Of a DNA stretch of 64,000 bases, positions 42,174 to 50,445 are shown piece by piece (position 1 is the first letter of the stretch; every line of letters begins with the position of its first letter). The translations under genes and the position numbers were made by a program. Below the pieces are notes generated by a model. That model had not been told where the DNA came from, made no database searches, and worked only from the letters and a program-made list of their open reading frames with translations. This stretch comes from Streptomyces zaomyceticus (GTDB taxonomy: Bacteria; Actinomycetota; Actinomycetes; Streptomycetales; Streptomycetaceae): positions 62,001-126,000 of the forward strand of contig NZ_BNBZ01000008.1 of NCBI RefSeq assembly GCF_014656215.1, in the 5' to 3' direction.

Positions 42174-42776
42174 ATGGCACAGACTCAAGAAGGCCCGAGG
42201 CACCAGGACATACCGCCCGGCCCGCTGAGCGCGCTCGCGGGCGCCGCCTGGCAGGCGCTCCTCTTCGCCGGGATCGCGTCCCTGGTCCTCGGCGTCATCG
42301 TGCTGGTCTGGCCGGACGCCTCGCTGTTCGTGGCCGGCCTGCTCTTCGGACTCTTCCTGCTGTTCAGCGGTGTGATGCAGCTGGTCGCCGCCTTCGGCAC
42401 CCACACCACGACCGCGCACCGCGTCATGGCCTTCATCAGCGGCGCCCTGTCGATCCTGCTCGGCCTGCTCTGCTTCCGAGGTGCGACGCAGTCGATTCTG
42501 CTGCTCGCGCTCTGGATCGGGATCGGCTGGCTCTTCCGCGGGATCACCGAGACCATCGCGGCGGCCTCGGACGTCACGATGCCGGCGCGCGGCTGGCACA
42601 TCTTCCTCGGCATCGTCAACGCGCTCGCCGGTGTGGTCCTCATCGTCTCCCCCCTGGAGTCGGCGGCCGTCCTGATGGTCCTGGGAGGCATCTGGCTGCT
42701 CGCCGTCGGAGCGGTCGAGATCGTCACGGCGTTCCAGGTGCGCTCGCGCGCCAAGGACCTTCCGCCAGGGGCCTGA
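42174..42776 (+). CDS. HdeD-like/DUF308 membrane protein
   Basis: A 200-residue membrane protein with six hydrophobic helices in three pairs, as in HdeD/DUF308: LLFAGIASLVLGVIVLVWPDASL, LLFGLFLLFSGVMQLV, RVMAFISGALSILLGLL, LLALWIGIGWLFRGI, HIFLGIVNALAGVVLIVSP, LLAVGAVEIVTAF. E. coli HdeD is tied to acid resistance; the role in actinobacteria is not known. A perfect 18-bp hairpin follows. Confidence 0.9.
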   Translation: MAQTQEGPRHQDIPPGPLSALAGAAWQALLFAGIASLVLGVIVLVWPDASLFVAGLLFGLFLLFSGVMQLVAAFGTHTTTAHRVMAFISGALSILLGLLCFRGATQSILLLALWIGIGWLFRGITETIAAASDVTMPARGWHIFLGIVNALAGVVLIVSPLESAAVLMVLGGIWLLAVGAVEIVTAFQVRSRAKDLPPGA

Positions 42777-42813
42777 TCAGGGCGGTTCGCCGCCCGCGGA
42801 ACTCCCCGTCGTC

Positions 42814-42854
42814 GCGCCCGCCGCCCGCCCGATTCCCGGGCGGGCGGCGGGCGC
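42814..42854. terminator. 18-bp perfect hairpin
   Basis: Arms 42814-42831 and 42837-42854 around a five-base loop ATTCC, 38 bp after the HdeD-like gene. Confidence 0.85.
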
Positions 42855-42933
42855 TGTTGACGCGTGCGCTACATTTTGCCGGTCCTTGACCACCGATCCC
42901 CCGTGATCGTGACCTCCCGGAGACCGGCACCCC

Positions 42934-43356
42934 ATGAGCGACATCGTCAACGGCCTCGGCCGGGCCGGCGCCTACGGCGCCCTCGGCGTGGTTCTGCTGA
43001 TCCTCGGCATCGTGCTCGTGGACCTGCTGACCCCGGGGAAGCTCGGGCGGCAGATCTGGGAGGACCGCAACCGCAACGCCGCGATCCTGCTGAGCTCGGC
43101 GCTCCTCGGCATAGGCGGCATCGTCTTCACCTCGATCTGGACGACGTACGAGAACTTCGGCAAGGGCCTGGTCTCGACGGCCGCGTTCGGCCTTCTCGGC
43201 CTGGTGATGATGGCCGTGGCCTTCCTGGTCGTGGACCTCGTCACGCCGGGCAAGCTGGGCGCCACCCTGGTCGATCCCCAGCCGCACCCGGCGGTCTGGG
43301 TGACCGCCTCCTGCAACATCGCGGTCTCGGCGATCGTCTCGGCCTCGATCGCCTGA
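42934..43356 (+). CDS. DUF350 family membrane protein
   Basis: A 140-residue protein with four membrane helices arranged as a duplication: VVLLILGIVLVDLLTPGKLGRQI and MMAVAFLVVDLVTPGKLGATLV carry the same VDLxTPGKLG motif in the second and fourth positions. This is the DUF350 pattern. Actinobacterial homologues often lie beside DUF4178 and spermidine-synthase-like genes, which are absent here. Function unknown. RBS is weak (GGAG 13 bases upstream). Confidence 0.87.
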   Translation: MSDIVNGLGRAGAYGALGVVLLILGIVLVDLLTPGKLGRQIWEDRNRNAAILLSSALLGIGGIVFTSIWTTYENFGKGLVSTAAFGLLGLVMMAVAFLVVDLVTPGKLGATLVDPQPHPAVWVTASCNIAVSAIVSASIA

Positions 43357-43361
43357 GCCCC

Positions 43362-43423
43362 GCCGGGGGCCGCCCCCGGCCCCAAGGCCTCCCCCGGAGT
43401 CGCGGTGCGCGCTACGCGACTCC
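43362..43423. terminator. Two adjacent hairpins between convergent genes
   Basis: GCCGGGGGC/GCCCCCGGC at 43362-43370 and 43372-43380, then GGAGTCGCG/CGCGACTCC at 43396-43404 and 43415-43423 with a ten-base loop. They lie between DUF350 (plus) and the end of the 43477-44004 gene (minus). Confidence 0.75.
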
Positions 43424-43476
43424 CGGCCGGCGGCCGGTGGCCGGTGGCCGGCGACTCCCGGTGGCGGCTCGCGGCT

Positions 43477-44004
43477 TCAGCGGGTCATGGGCTCCACCTC
43501 GAGGAAGCGGCGGCCTCGCGGCCCCTTGTAGAGCAGGGCCTCCCAGCCGAGCCGCGCCAGGGCCGGTACACACGCGCCGAGAGCCGCCGTCTCCTCCTGG
43601 GCCGCTCCCGAACCCGCCGGGCCGAGCCACTCCACGACGGCCGTTCCCGGCCGGTCCCCCGCCCCGACCCGGTATCCGGTGGCGATCCGTGCTCCGGAGG
43701 CGTCCACGGACGAGGCGGCGAGCCCGCCGGACTCCAGCGCGAGCGCCACCGCGCGGACCGGTTGGCGGAGTTCCCAGTCGGCGGGTGCGGCCTTCGGGTC
43801 CCCGCCGCCCGGGCCACGGGTCAGCCGTCTGATCTGGAGCAGCCCGTCGAGGGCCGTCCTGACCTCCCGCGACCGCTGCTCGGCATCGGCCGGAGGCACC
43901 GGCGGGCCGTCCCCCGTGGCCGCCCGGAACGTGCCGGCTCCCCCGTGCACTCTCTCCCCGTCGCCCCTCTCCCCGTGCTCCCCTCCCCCATGGCCCGCCG
44001 TCAC
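43477..44004 (-). CDS. Hypothetical protein coupled to the WGR/propeller gene
   Basis: A 175-residue soluble protein. GTG start at 44002-44004 overlaps the stop of the WGR gene by four bases, so they are made together. The first 45 residues are Gly/His-rich and disordered; the rest reads as an alpha/beta domain (LDGLLQIRRLTRGPGG, RAVALALESGGLAASSVD, GTAVVEWLGPAG). No family recognised. It probably works with the WGR protein. Confidence 0.65.
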   Translation of the reverse strand: MTAGHGGGEHGERGDGERVHGGAGTFRAATGDGPPVPPADAEQRSREVRTALDGLLQIRRLTRGPGGGDPKAAPADWELRQPVRAVALALESGGLAASSVDASGARIATGYRVGAGDRPGTAVVEWLGPAGSGAAQEETAALGACVPALARLGWEALLYKGPRGRRFLEVEPMTR

Positions 44005-45434
44005 CGCAGCCGCCGGATGTCACCGCGGACCCGGTAGAAGCCGCCCGCGGCGGCGTGCAGGGCGTCGACCACGTATCGCGCGCCGGGCTCCCGGATCGCC
44101 CGGGGGAACTGCACGTTCCACGCGGAGTCGTAGCCCTGGGAGACGACCCGAACCCGGGTCCTGCCCGACTCGTTCACACACTCCACGACCACCGAGCCGG
44201 CCGGGGCGTCGCTGATGGACGCGACGGCGGTCACGGTCGTCGCGGGCTCGTACACCGGCAGGGCCGCGGCGAGCTTGATGTCCCGGGCGACGGGGACCGT
44301 GCCGCCCTGGGCGGCCTCGATCGCCGCCTCGCTCGCGTCCACGCACACCAGCGACCCGTCGGTGGTCACCAGGTAGAGCCGCTCGTCGCGGTACTGCATG
44401 GAGAGCGCCGAACCCCCGCCCGTTCCCAGCTTCCAGAGCCGGGTGCCGTCCTCCGCGAAGCAGTAGACGGAGGAGGAGGAATCGGCGGCGAAGACGAACC
44501 GGCCGCCGGGCGAGGTGGCACAGGAGTACACCGGGCTGTCGCAGGCGTACACCGCCTCGATCCGCCCGTCCTTCTTCGCGAGCCGCTGGACCTTCTTGCG
44601 GGCCGTGCCCGCGTAGACGGCGGTGTCCTCCTGCCAGCCGAAGAGCACCCCGCCCTCGGTGGCCGTGTGCCACAGTTCGCCGCCGCCGTCCGGCGCGTGG
44701 GCGGCGACGCCCCGTGTGTCCCCGTAGTAGACGGCGTCCCCGTCGGCGCGGACCATCCAGGCGTGCTCGCCCTGGCCGCCGCGCGCCCACTGGTGCTCGT
44801 CCTCGTGGTCGATGACGGTGAGCCGGCCCGAGCGGTCGGCCACGTGCAGGACGCCCTCGTGGATGTCGAGCCAGAAGATGTCGACGTCGGTGGCGATGTC
44901 GTACGCGGCGAACGGCAGCTTCGACGACAGGTCGTACACCTTGCCGTCGTCGCAGCCCGCGTAGATCCAGAAATCGTCGGCGACCAGGCACTTGACGCCG
45001 TCCGGCAGGCTGAACCGGGCCTGGACCTCGCCCGTGCGGTCGAGCGTGAAGACGTCCCCCGCCTGGTTGCCGACCCAGCAGCGCTCCTCGTCGACGTGGA
45101 TGCCGAAGGCCGCCGATCCGGTCCGGAAGCGCCAGAGCACGGGGGCGACGGCGCGCGCGGTGGAGGGCGCGGAGCTCACCGCACGGCGCGTCACGGCGCG
45201 CGCGGCCCGCTCTCCCCGGACGGCGGGAGCGTACCCCTTGCGGACCTTCTCCCCTATCTTCTTCGCCGCGGCGGCCTGCGCCTTCGCCTGCGTCGGGAAC
45301 GTGGAGCGCTGCGTCTGGCCCGCGGCGCCGATCCGGCCGTAACGGACCGACACCGTGAGGTCGTCGACGGTCACTTCGTAGAACTTGTGGGCAGCGCCGT
45401 CGTCCTGCGACAGCTCCAGATAGGTCGTCGTCAT
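44001..45434 (-). CDS. WGR-domain and beta-propeller fusion protein
   Basis: A 477-residue protein. The N-terminal WGR domain (residues about 1-80: LELSQDDGAAHKFYEVTVDD, VSVRYGRIGAAGQTQ) is the fold used by PARPs and MolR-like proteins to bind nucleic acid or partners; WGR itself appears as YGR here. A linker Arg/Ala-rich (about 85-115) leads to a propeller of WD40/PQQ-like blades (GNQAGDVFTLDRTGEVQAR, AGCDDGKVYDLSSKLPF, YAGTARKKVQRLAKKDGR, ADSSSSVYCFAEDGTRLWKLG, VTTDGSLVCVDASE), each with a D-G turn. No signal peptide. Function unknown. ATG 45432-45434 is chosen since WGR starts there; ribosome site is weak. Confidence 0.82.
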   Translation of the reverse strand: MTTTYLELSQDDGAAHKFYEVTVDDLTVSVRYGRIGAAGQTQRSTFPTQAKAQAAAAKKIGEKVRKGYAPAVRGERAARAVTRRAVSSAPSTARAVAPVLWRFRTGSAAFGIHVDEERCWVGNQAGDVFTLDRTGEVQARFSLPDGVKCLVADDFWIYAGCDDGKVYDLSSKLPFAAYDIATDVDIFWLDIHEGVLHVADRSGRLTVIDHEDEHQWARGGQGEHAWMVRADGDAVYYGDTRGVAAHAPDGGGELWHTATEGGVLFGWQEDTAVYAGTARKKVQRLAKKDGRIEAVYACDSPVYSCATSPGGRFVFAADSSSSVYCFAEDGTRLWKLGTGGGSALSMQYRDERLYLVTTDGSLVCVDASEAAIEAAQGGTVPVARDIKLAAALPVYEPATTVTAVASISDAPAGSVVVECVNESGRTRVRVVSQGYDSAWNVQFPRAIREPGARYVVDALHAAAGGFYRVRGDIRRLR

Positions 45435-45603
45435 GGTGAGAACGTTAGGGGCACCCACTGACAACGATCCTGGTGAAGCCCCGGCCACCACTCCCGTCGC
45501 CTCCGCCGGGACATCAGCCCGCCGGCCCACCCGCGCGGCCGCGGCGTGCCCGTGCGGGCCGTCGGGCCCCGACCGCCGGGCCGCGGCCACCGGGCGTCTG
45601 CCG

Positions 45604-46308
45604 TCAGGCCTCGACCGGGGCGGGCGCCGCCGGGCGGTTCTCCTTGATCGTGATCCGGCCCTTGCGGATCGTCGCCAGGCGGGGCGCCCGGCGGGCTATC
45701 GCGCTGTCGTGGGTGACCATGACGAAGGTCAGCCCGTGCTCCTTCCAGAGCCCTTCGAGCACGTCGACGATCTCGTCGCGCATCGACTCGTCGAGGTTGC
45801 CGGTGGGCTCGTCGGCGAGCAGCACCTTGGGGCGCTTCACGAGCGCGCGGGCGATCGCCACGCGCTGCTGCTGGCCGCCGGAGAGCTCGGACGGCAGATG
45901 GCCGCGGCGCTCGCCGAGCCCGACCGACTCCAGGGCCTCGGCGGCGCGGCCGCGGCGTTCGGCGGGCCTGATGCCGAGCGGGACGAGCGCCGTCTCCACG
46001 TTCTCCTGCGCGGTGAGGGTGGGGATGAGGTTGAAGCTCTGGAAGACGAAGCCGATGTTCTGGCCGCGTACGGCCGTCAGCCTGCGCTCGGAGAGAGCGG
46101 CGAGGTCGATTCCGTCGAGCAGGACCCGGCCGGAGGTGGGGCGGTCGAGGCCGCCGAGCATCTGGAGGAGGGTCGACTTTCCGCCGCCCGTGGGGCCCTG
46201 GATGACGAGCCGGTCGCCCTGGTCGAGGGTGAGGTCGACCCCGGCGAGCGCGTCGACTCTCGTCTGCCCCCGTCGGTACTGCTTGGTGACGCCGATGAGT
46301 TCGTACAT
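45604..46308 (-). CDS. ABC transporter ATP-binding protein (MacB/LolD type)
   Basis: A 234-residue ATPase. Walker A is GPTGGGKST (Gly in place of the usual Ser/Ala), Q-loop FVFQSFNLIPTLTAQENV typical of MacB/LolD, signature LSGGQQQRVA, Walker B VLLADEPTGNLD, H-loop VTHDSAIA. AGGAGTC precedes the ATG. It is 37 bp downstream of the FtsX-type permease gene with which it must form an exporter or mechanotransmission complex. Confidence 0.93.
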   Translation of the reverse strand: MYELIGVTKQYRRGQTRVDALAGVDLTLDQGDRLVIQGPTGGGKSTLLQMLGGLDRPTSGRVLLDGIDLAALSERRLTAVRGQNIGFVFQSFNLIPTLTAQENVETALVPLGIRPAERRGRAAEALESVGLGERRGHLPSELSGGQQQRVAIARALVKRPKVLLADEPTGNLDESMRDEIVDVLEGLWKEHGLTFVMVTHDSAIARRAPRLATIRKGRITIKENRPAAPAPVEA

Positions 46309-46345
46309 GGTGCGACTCCTGTGGTGCGTGAGTGGGTGGGGGTGG

Positions 46346-47857
46346 CTACTCGACGCGACGCAGTGCGTCGGCGGGGCGCAGCCGCGAGGCGCGCCAGGCG
46401 CCGAAGGCACCCGCGACGAGCCCGCCGCCCAGTGCGAGGAGGACGGCGAGGCCCACCGTGGTGATGCCGACCGGGGCGGTGAGGGCGATGTCGACGGTCC
46501 TGCCGGTGGCGGTGCCGCCGGGGCCTCCGCCGAAGACCGTGCCACCGCGTCCGCCGCCTCCACCGCCGAACGCGCCGCCGACCGAGCCGAGTTCGGCGGT
46601 CAGTGTCGGGCCGGCGACGGTCACGGCGTACGCGCCGACCAGGCCGATCGCGATACCGAGGGCGCCGCCGACGACTCCGTTGACGAGGGCCTCTCCGACC
46701 ACCTGCCGGGTGACCCGGCCGCTCGTCCAGCCCAGCGCCTTGAGGGTGCCGAACTCGCGGACCCTGCGGGTGACGGCGGAGGAGGTGAGGAGACCCGCGA
46801 CGAGCACGGCCGCGAGGAGCACGGCGTACGAGAGCCACCTGCCCACGTTCGAGGCGAGGTCGGCCGCGGTGTCGAGCGAGCCGGAGACCGTTCGGGCGAG
46901 GTCGGCCGAGGTGGTGACGGTGGTTCCGGTGACGTTCTTCTGGATGGCCGTCTTGAGCGCGTCGATCCGCGTCGAGTCGGTCGCCTTCACGTAGATCGTG
47001 GTGATCTTGGAGGCGGAGGAGGAGAGCGTCTGCGCCTGCTTCAGCGGGAGGTAGACCTGTGCGGCGGACTGGCCACGGTCGGCGGTGGCGATGCCGACGA
47101 TCTCGAACTCGATCCCCTTCACGGTCAGTTCGTCACCGACGTCGAGTCCCTGCTCCTGGGCGTAGGCGCTGTCGACGACGGCCACCTTCGCGTCGGTCTC
47201 GGAGGTCTTGAAGGTGCGGCCCCGGGAGACGGTGGAGGTGGTGAGGGGGCCGAGGTCGGGTGCGGTGACGTCGGTGCCGTAGAGGGTGAAGGAGTCGACG
47301 TCGAAGGCCGCGCCGCCGCCCGTGACGGTGTCGCCCGGTCCGGAGCCGCCGCCGGCGCCGCCGTTCTGGCCGTTCTGAGCGCCGCCGTTCTGGCCGTTCT
47401 CGCCGCCCGGCTGACCCTGCTGGGTCTGGCCGCGCTGGATCCGGCCCCGCTCGAACTCCCCGTTGATCTTCAGGTTGACGAGGCTGAGGCCGCCCACCGC
47501 CCGGTCGACACCGGGCTGTCCGGCGACCGAGGCGACGGTGGAGTCCGCGAGGGTCTGGAAGCCCTGGACCATCAGCCGGTCGCTGCTCTGCTCCTCGCCC
47601 TCCTCCTTGCCCTGGAACTCGAACCGGGGTCGCTGCGGCCGGGAGCCGTCCTCGGGCCGTTCCTGCGCCTTGGTCACCGTCAGGTCCGTACCGAGTCCGT
47701 AGAGGGACTCGAGGACCTTGCCCTGGGCCCGGCTCATGCCGGTGGAGACGGAGTTGACGACGATGACCAGCGCGATCCCGAGCGCGAGCCCGGAGGCGAC
47801 GACGAGCGCCGCCTTTCTGCGACGGCGCAGTTCGCGCCGGAGGTAGGTGAAGAACAT
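46346..47857 (-). CDS. FtsX/MacB-type ABC transporter permease
   Basis: A 503-residue permease: first membrane helix at about 16-38 (ALVVASGLALGIALVIVVNSV), a large outer domain (about 40-345), then three helices near the C-terminus with VREFGTLKALGWTSGRVTRQVVGEA, the FtsX signature. The outer domain has an odd low-complexity stretch at about 150-175 (GQNGGAQNGQNGGAGGGSG) between two beta-rich parts. A second Gly-rich loop (GGGGGGRGG) lies between the last two helices. ATG 47855-47857. The frame continues far upstream antisense to the MBL gene, which is a shadow. Confidence 0.92.
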   Translation of the reverse strand: MFFTYLRRELRRRRKAALVVASGLALGIALVIVVNSVSTGMSRAQGKVLESLYGLGTDLTVTKAQERPEDGSRPQRPRFEFQGKEEGEEQSSDRLMVQGFQTLADSTVASVAGQPGVDRAVGGLSLVNLKINGEFERGRIQRGQTQQGQPGGENGQNGGAQNGQNGGAGGGSGPGDTVTGGGAAFDVDSFTLYGTDVTAPDLGPLTTSTVSRGRTFKTSETDAKVAVVDSAYAQEQGLDVGDELTVKGIEFEIVGIATADRGQSAAQVYLPLKQAQTLSSSASKITTIYVKATDSTRIDALKTAIQKNVTGTTVTTSADLARTVSGSLDTAADLASNVGRWLSYAVLLAAVLVAGLLTSSAVTRRVREFGTLKALGWTSGRVTRQVVGEALVNGVVGGALGIAIGLVGAYAVTVAGPTLTAELGSVGGAFGGGGGGRGGTVFGGGPGGTATGRTVDIALTAPVGITTVGLAVLLALGGGLVAGAFGAWRASRLRPADALRRVE

Positions 47858-47980
47858 GGGCGTGAAGCTAGGCGCGGCTCGTGATGACGGGATAAGGCCC
47901 GCGTGAGAGCGGGATGAGAGCGGACGATCTTCCGGTCGTCCTCGGGACGGGCGGGGCGTCCCGGTGGCAGAGTCGGCGTC

Positions 47981-48823
47981 ATGTCGGACAGAGCAGATGA
48001 AGAGATGACACGGATGGGACCGGTGACGGCCCTGCTCGACGCCACCGGACTGTTCTTCAAGTCGGCGCGGGACGCCTTCCCCGGAGCGGTCGCGGCGGAC
48101 TGGGCCGCGGCCGCGGCACTCGATCCGGGCGCCGTCGGACCGGAGGGCTCCTGGCGGCTGGACTTCCGCTGTTTCGCCGTCGCCGACCCGAACGGTGCGG
48201 GCTGGACGTTGATCGACGCCGGCGTGGGCCCCGCCGACGGTCCCGGGGCACCCTGGTGTCCCGTACCCGGCCGGCTTCCGGAGCTCCTCACGACGGCCGG
48301 GATCGACCGGTCGGACGTCCACACCGTGGTCCTGACGCATCTGCACGAGGACCACACCGGCTGGGCCGCCGACGCCGCCGGACGGCCCTACTTCCCGCGA
48401 GCCCGGTATGTCGTCCAGCGCGCGGAGACCGCCGCCCTCGACCGGCTGGACCCCGTGTGGGGCTGGGTGGTGGAGCCGCTCCGCGCCGCCGGGCAGCTCC
48501 ACGAGGTCGACGGCGGGCACCGACTGCGCCCGGGGGTCACGCTGCTGCCCACTCCGGGGCACACGCCCGGCCATCAGTCCGTCCTGGTCGAACGGCCCGA
48601 CGGCCGGGACGTCCTGGTCACGGGTGACCTCCTCGTCCATGCCGTGCAGCTCGCCGCCCCGGGTGTGGCCTACGCCCACGAACGCGACCCGGTCGCCGCC
48701 CGTACCTCGCGGGAGGAACTGCTCGCGCGGGCCGCCGACAGCGGGGCGGTGCTGGCGACGGCACACCTGACCAGGCCGTTCGTCGACCCGTCGCGGTACG
48801 GCCCGCCCGCCGTCGGGACGTGA
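47981..48823 (+). CDS. MBL-fold metallo-hydrolase
   Basis: A 280-residue metallo-beta-lactamase-fold hydrolase. Zinc motif THLHEDHTGW (near residue 120), then His in TPGHTPGHQSV, Asp in VTGDLLVHA and the final His in ATAHLTRPF. The N-terminus (FRCFAVADPNGAGWTLIDAGVG) fits the quorum-quenching lactonase-like/N-acyl type group, but substrate cannot be named. Start may be ATG 47981 or the in-frame ATG at 48005. Divergent from the ABC permease. Confidence 0.9.
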   Translation: MSDRADEEMTRMGPVTALLDATGLFFKSARDAFPGAVAADWAAAAALDPGAVGPEGSWRLDFRCFAVADPNGAGWTLIDAGVGPADGPGAPWCPVPGRLPELLTTAGIDRSDVHTVVLTHLHEDHTGWAADAAGRPYFPRARYVVQRAETAALDRLDPVWGWVVEPLRAAGQLHEVDGGHRLRPGVTLLPTPGHTPGHQSVLVERPDGRDVLVTGDLLVHAVQLAAPGVAYAHERDPVAARTSREELLARAADSGAVLATAHLTRPFVDPSRYGPPAVGT

Positions 48824-48915
48824 GCACCGGAACGACGACGGCCATGGGCCCGGAACCGCGACGGCCATGAGCCGGGGGCGGCGCGCGGCACGAGCCCGGG
48901 ACCGGTGAGGCGCGC

Positions 48916-50127
48916 TCAGTCCCCCGCGGCCGTGGCGTACGCCAGCGGGTCGGCAAGGACGTCGTGGAGGACGAGGGCCGCCGCGCCCCGGGAGGCGTCG
49001 GTGGTCGCGGAGGCGGGGCGCAGCCGGCCCTCGTCCGGGGACCAGAGCCCGGAGACGACCCGGTCGGAGAGCTCCTCGGTCAGGGCCGGGACGAGCCACG
49101 GCATCAACTGCGGGTAGATCCCGCCGAGGACGACCGCCTCGGGGTCGAGGAGGTTCACGGCGCCCGAGAGGGCGCGCCCGAGCATCCGGCCCGCCTCGGC
49201 GAGCGCGTCGAGGGCCCGCCGGTCGCCCGCGGCGGCGCGCTCCGCCAGCTCCGGGACTCCCGTCGCCTCCGCCGAGCGGAGGAGTGCCGCCTGCCCCGCG
49301 TACTGTTCGAGGCAGCCGCGTGAGCCGCAGCGGCAGCGGGGGCCTTCCGCGTCGACGACGAGATGGCCGATCTCGCCGGCGAAGCCGTGGGCGCCGCGCA
49401 GGAGTTCGCCGTGGACGACGATCGCGCCGCCGACGCCGATCTCCCCCGTCAGGTGCAGAAAGGTGCGGAGGTCGCCGAGCGCGCCGAACCACAGCTCGGC
49501 GAGGGCCGCCATGTTGGCCTCGTTGTCGGAGGTCAGTGCGAGGCCCCGGGTGCCGGGGCGCAGGGCCGTGAGCGCCTCGCCGAAGAGACGCTCGGCGTCG
49601 ACCTCGTACCAGCCGAGGTTGGGGGCCTGCCGGACGGCTCCGTCGGAGACGAGGCCGGGCAGCGCGAGTCCGGCGGCCGCGGGGACGAGCTGTCGCTCGG
49701 CGGCCGTGTCCAGGGCCTCGGCGGCGATACGGGCGGCCCGGGCGAGGACCTCGGGGGCGCCGACGGCGCGGTTGTCGAGGCGTTCGGTGCGCCGGACGCG
49801 GTCGGTGCCGGTCAGGTCGACGACGCAGACCGTCACGTAGTCGACGTTGATCTCGACGCCGAGCCCGGCGGGTCCGGTGTCGGCGGGTTTCAGGACGGTG
49901 CCGGGCCGTCCCGCCTGGCCGCTGAACGTCTTGCCCGATTCGACGAGGAACCCGAGGTCGAGGAGTTGTTCGACAAGGGAGGAGACCGCGGGCCGGGTGA
50001 GTCCCACGCGCGCGGCGACGGCCGCCCGGGTGGTCTCTCCCGCGTCGTGGACGGTCCGCAGGACGAGGCTCAGGTTGTGCCGGCGCACTCCCGACTTGTC
50101 GGCCTTGGGTTCCGTGGGCTGGTTCAT
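48916..50127 (-). CDS. ROK family transcriptional regulator
   Basis: A 403-residue repressor of the NagC/XylR group. An N-terminal winged helix (RHNLSLVLRTVHDAGETTRAAVAARVGLTRPAVSSLVEQL, about 12-50) is joined to a sugar-kinase-like ROK domain with the glucose-binding region GVEINVDYVTVCVVDLTG, GEIGVGGAIV, GFAGEIGHLVVD and the zinc motif GPRCRCGSRGCLEQYAG. Possibly controls the divergent xylA/xylB genes 2-3.5 kb to the right; this is inferred from family and distance only. A 9-bp palindrome lies upstream. Confidence 0.92.
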   Translation of the reverse strand: MNQPTEPKADKSGVRRHNLSLVLRTVHDAGETTRAAVAARVGLTRPAVSSLVEQLLDLGFLVESGKTFSGQAGRPGTVLKPADTGPAGLGVEINVDYVTVCVVDLTGTDRVRRTERLDNRAVGAPEVLARAARIAAEALDTAAERQLVPAAAGLALPGLVSDGAVRQAPNLGWYEVDAERLFGEALTALRPGTRGLALTSDNEANMAALAELWFGALGDLRTFLHLTGEIGVGGAIVVHGELLRGAHGFAGEIGHLVVDAEGPRCRCGSRGCLEQYAGQAALLRSAEATGVPELAERAAAGDRRALDALAEAGRMLGRALSGAVNLLDPEAVVLGGIYPQLMPWLVPALTEELSDRVVSGLWSPDEGRLRPASATTDASRGAAALVLHDVLADPLAYATAAGD

Positions 50128-50252
50128 GGTGAGCGAGAGCCTAGTCGTCCCTTTCGCTCACCCGAAACGGCAACGCTCGCTCACAGGGCAACGACTCCCG
50201 GTCACCCACGTACAGCCATGTGGTCACCTCTGAACAGCCTCGTTCATCGACA

Positions 50253-50273
50253 ACGGTTCGGTCGCCGAACCGT
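50253..50273. promoter_or_regulatory. Inverted repeat ACGGTTCGG-tcg-CCGAACCGT in a divergent promoter region
   Basis: A perfect 9-bp palindrome in the 318-bp gene-free stretch between the ROK gene (minus) and the reductase gene (plus), where an operator would be. Nothing else is recognised in this stretch. Confidence 0.5.
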
Positions 50274-50445
50274 CTGCGGCGGCGCGGGCCTGGCACGATC
50301 CGGAAACGACGGCCTAAGGTCCGGGGATCGCCCCCGCGTCCCCGGACGACGATCCGGTGACGGCGGCCCTCGCCCGGCCGCACCGGCCGCTCCACCCCCT
50401 GCTCACCACCGCGCCCACGGGGCGCTTCACGAGAGGTTCGCAACG

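Noticed and set aside
46346..49492. A 1048-codon open frame on the minus strand
   Set aside because: Only the part after 47857 is the FtsX permease; the rest is antisense to the MBL gene and reads as Arg/Pro-rich shadow protein.
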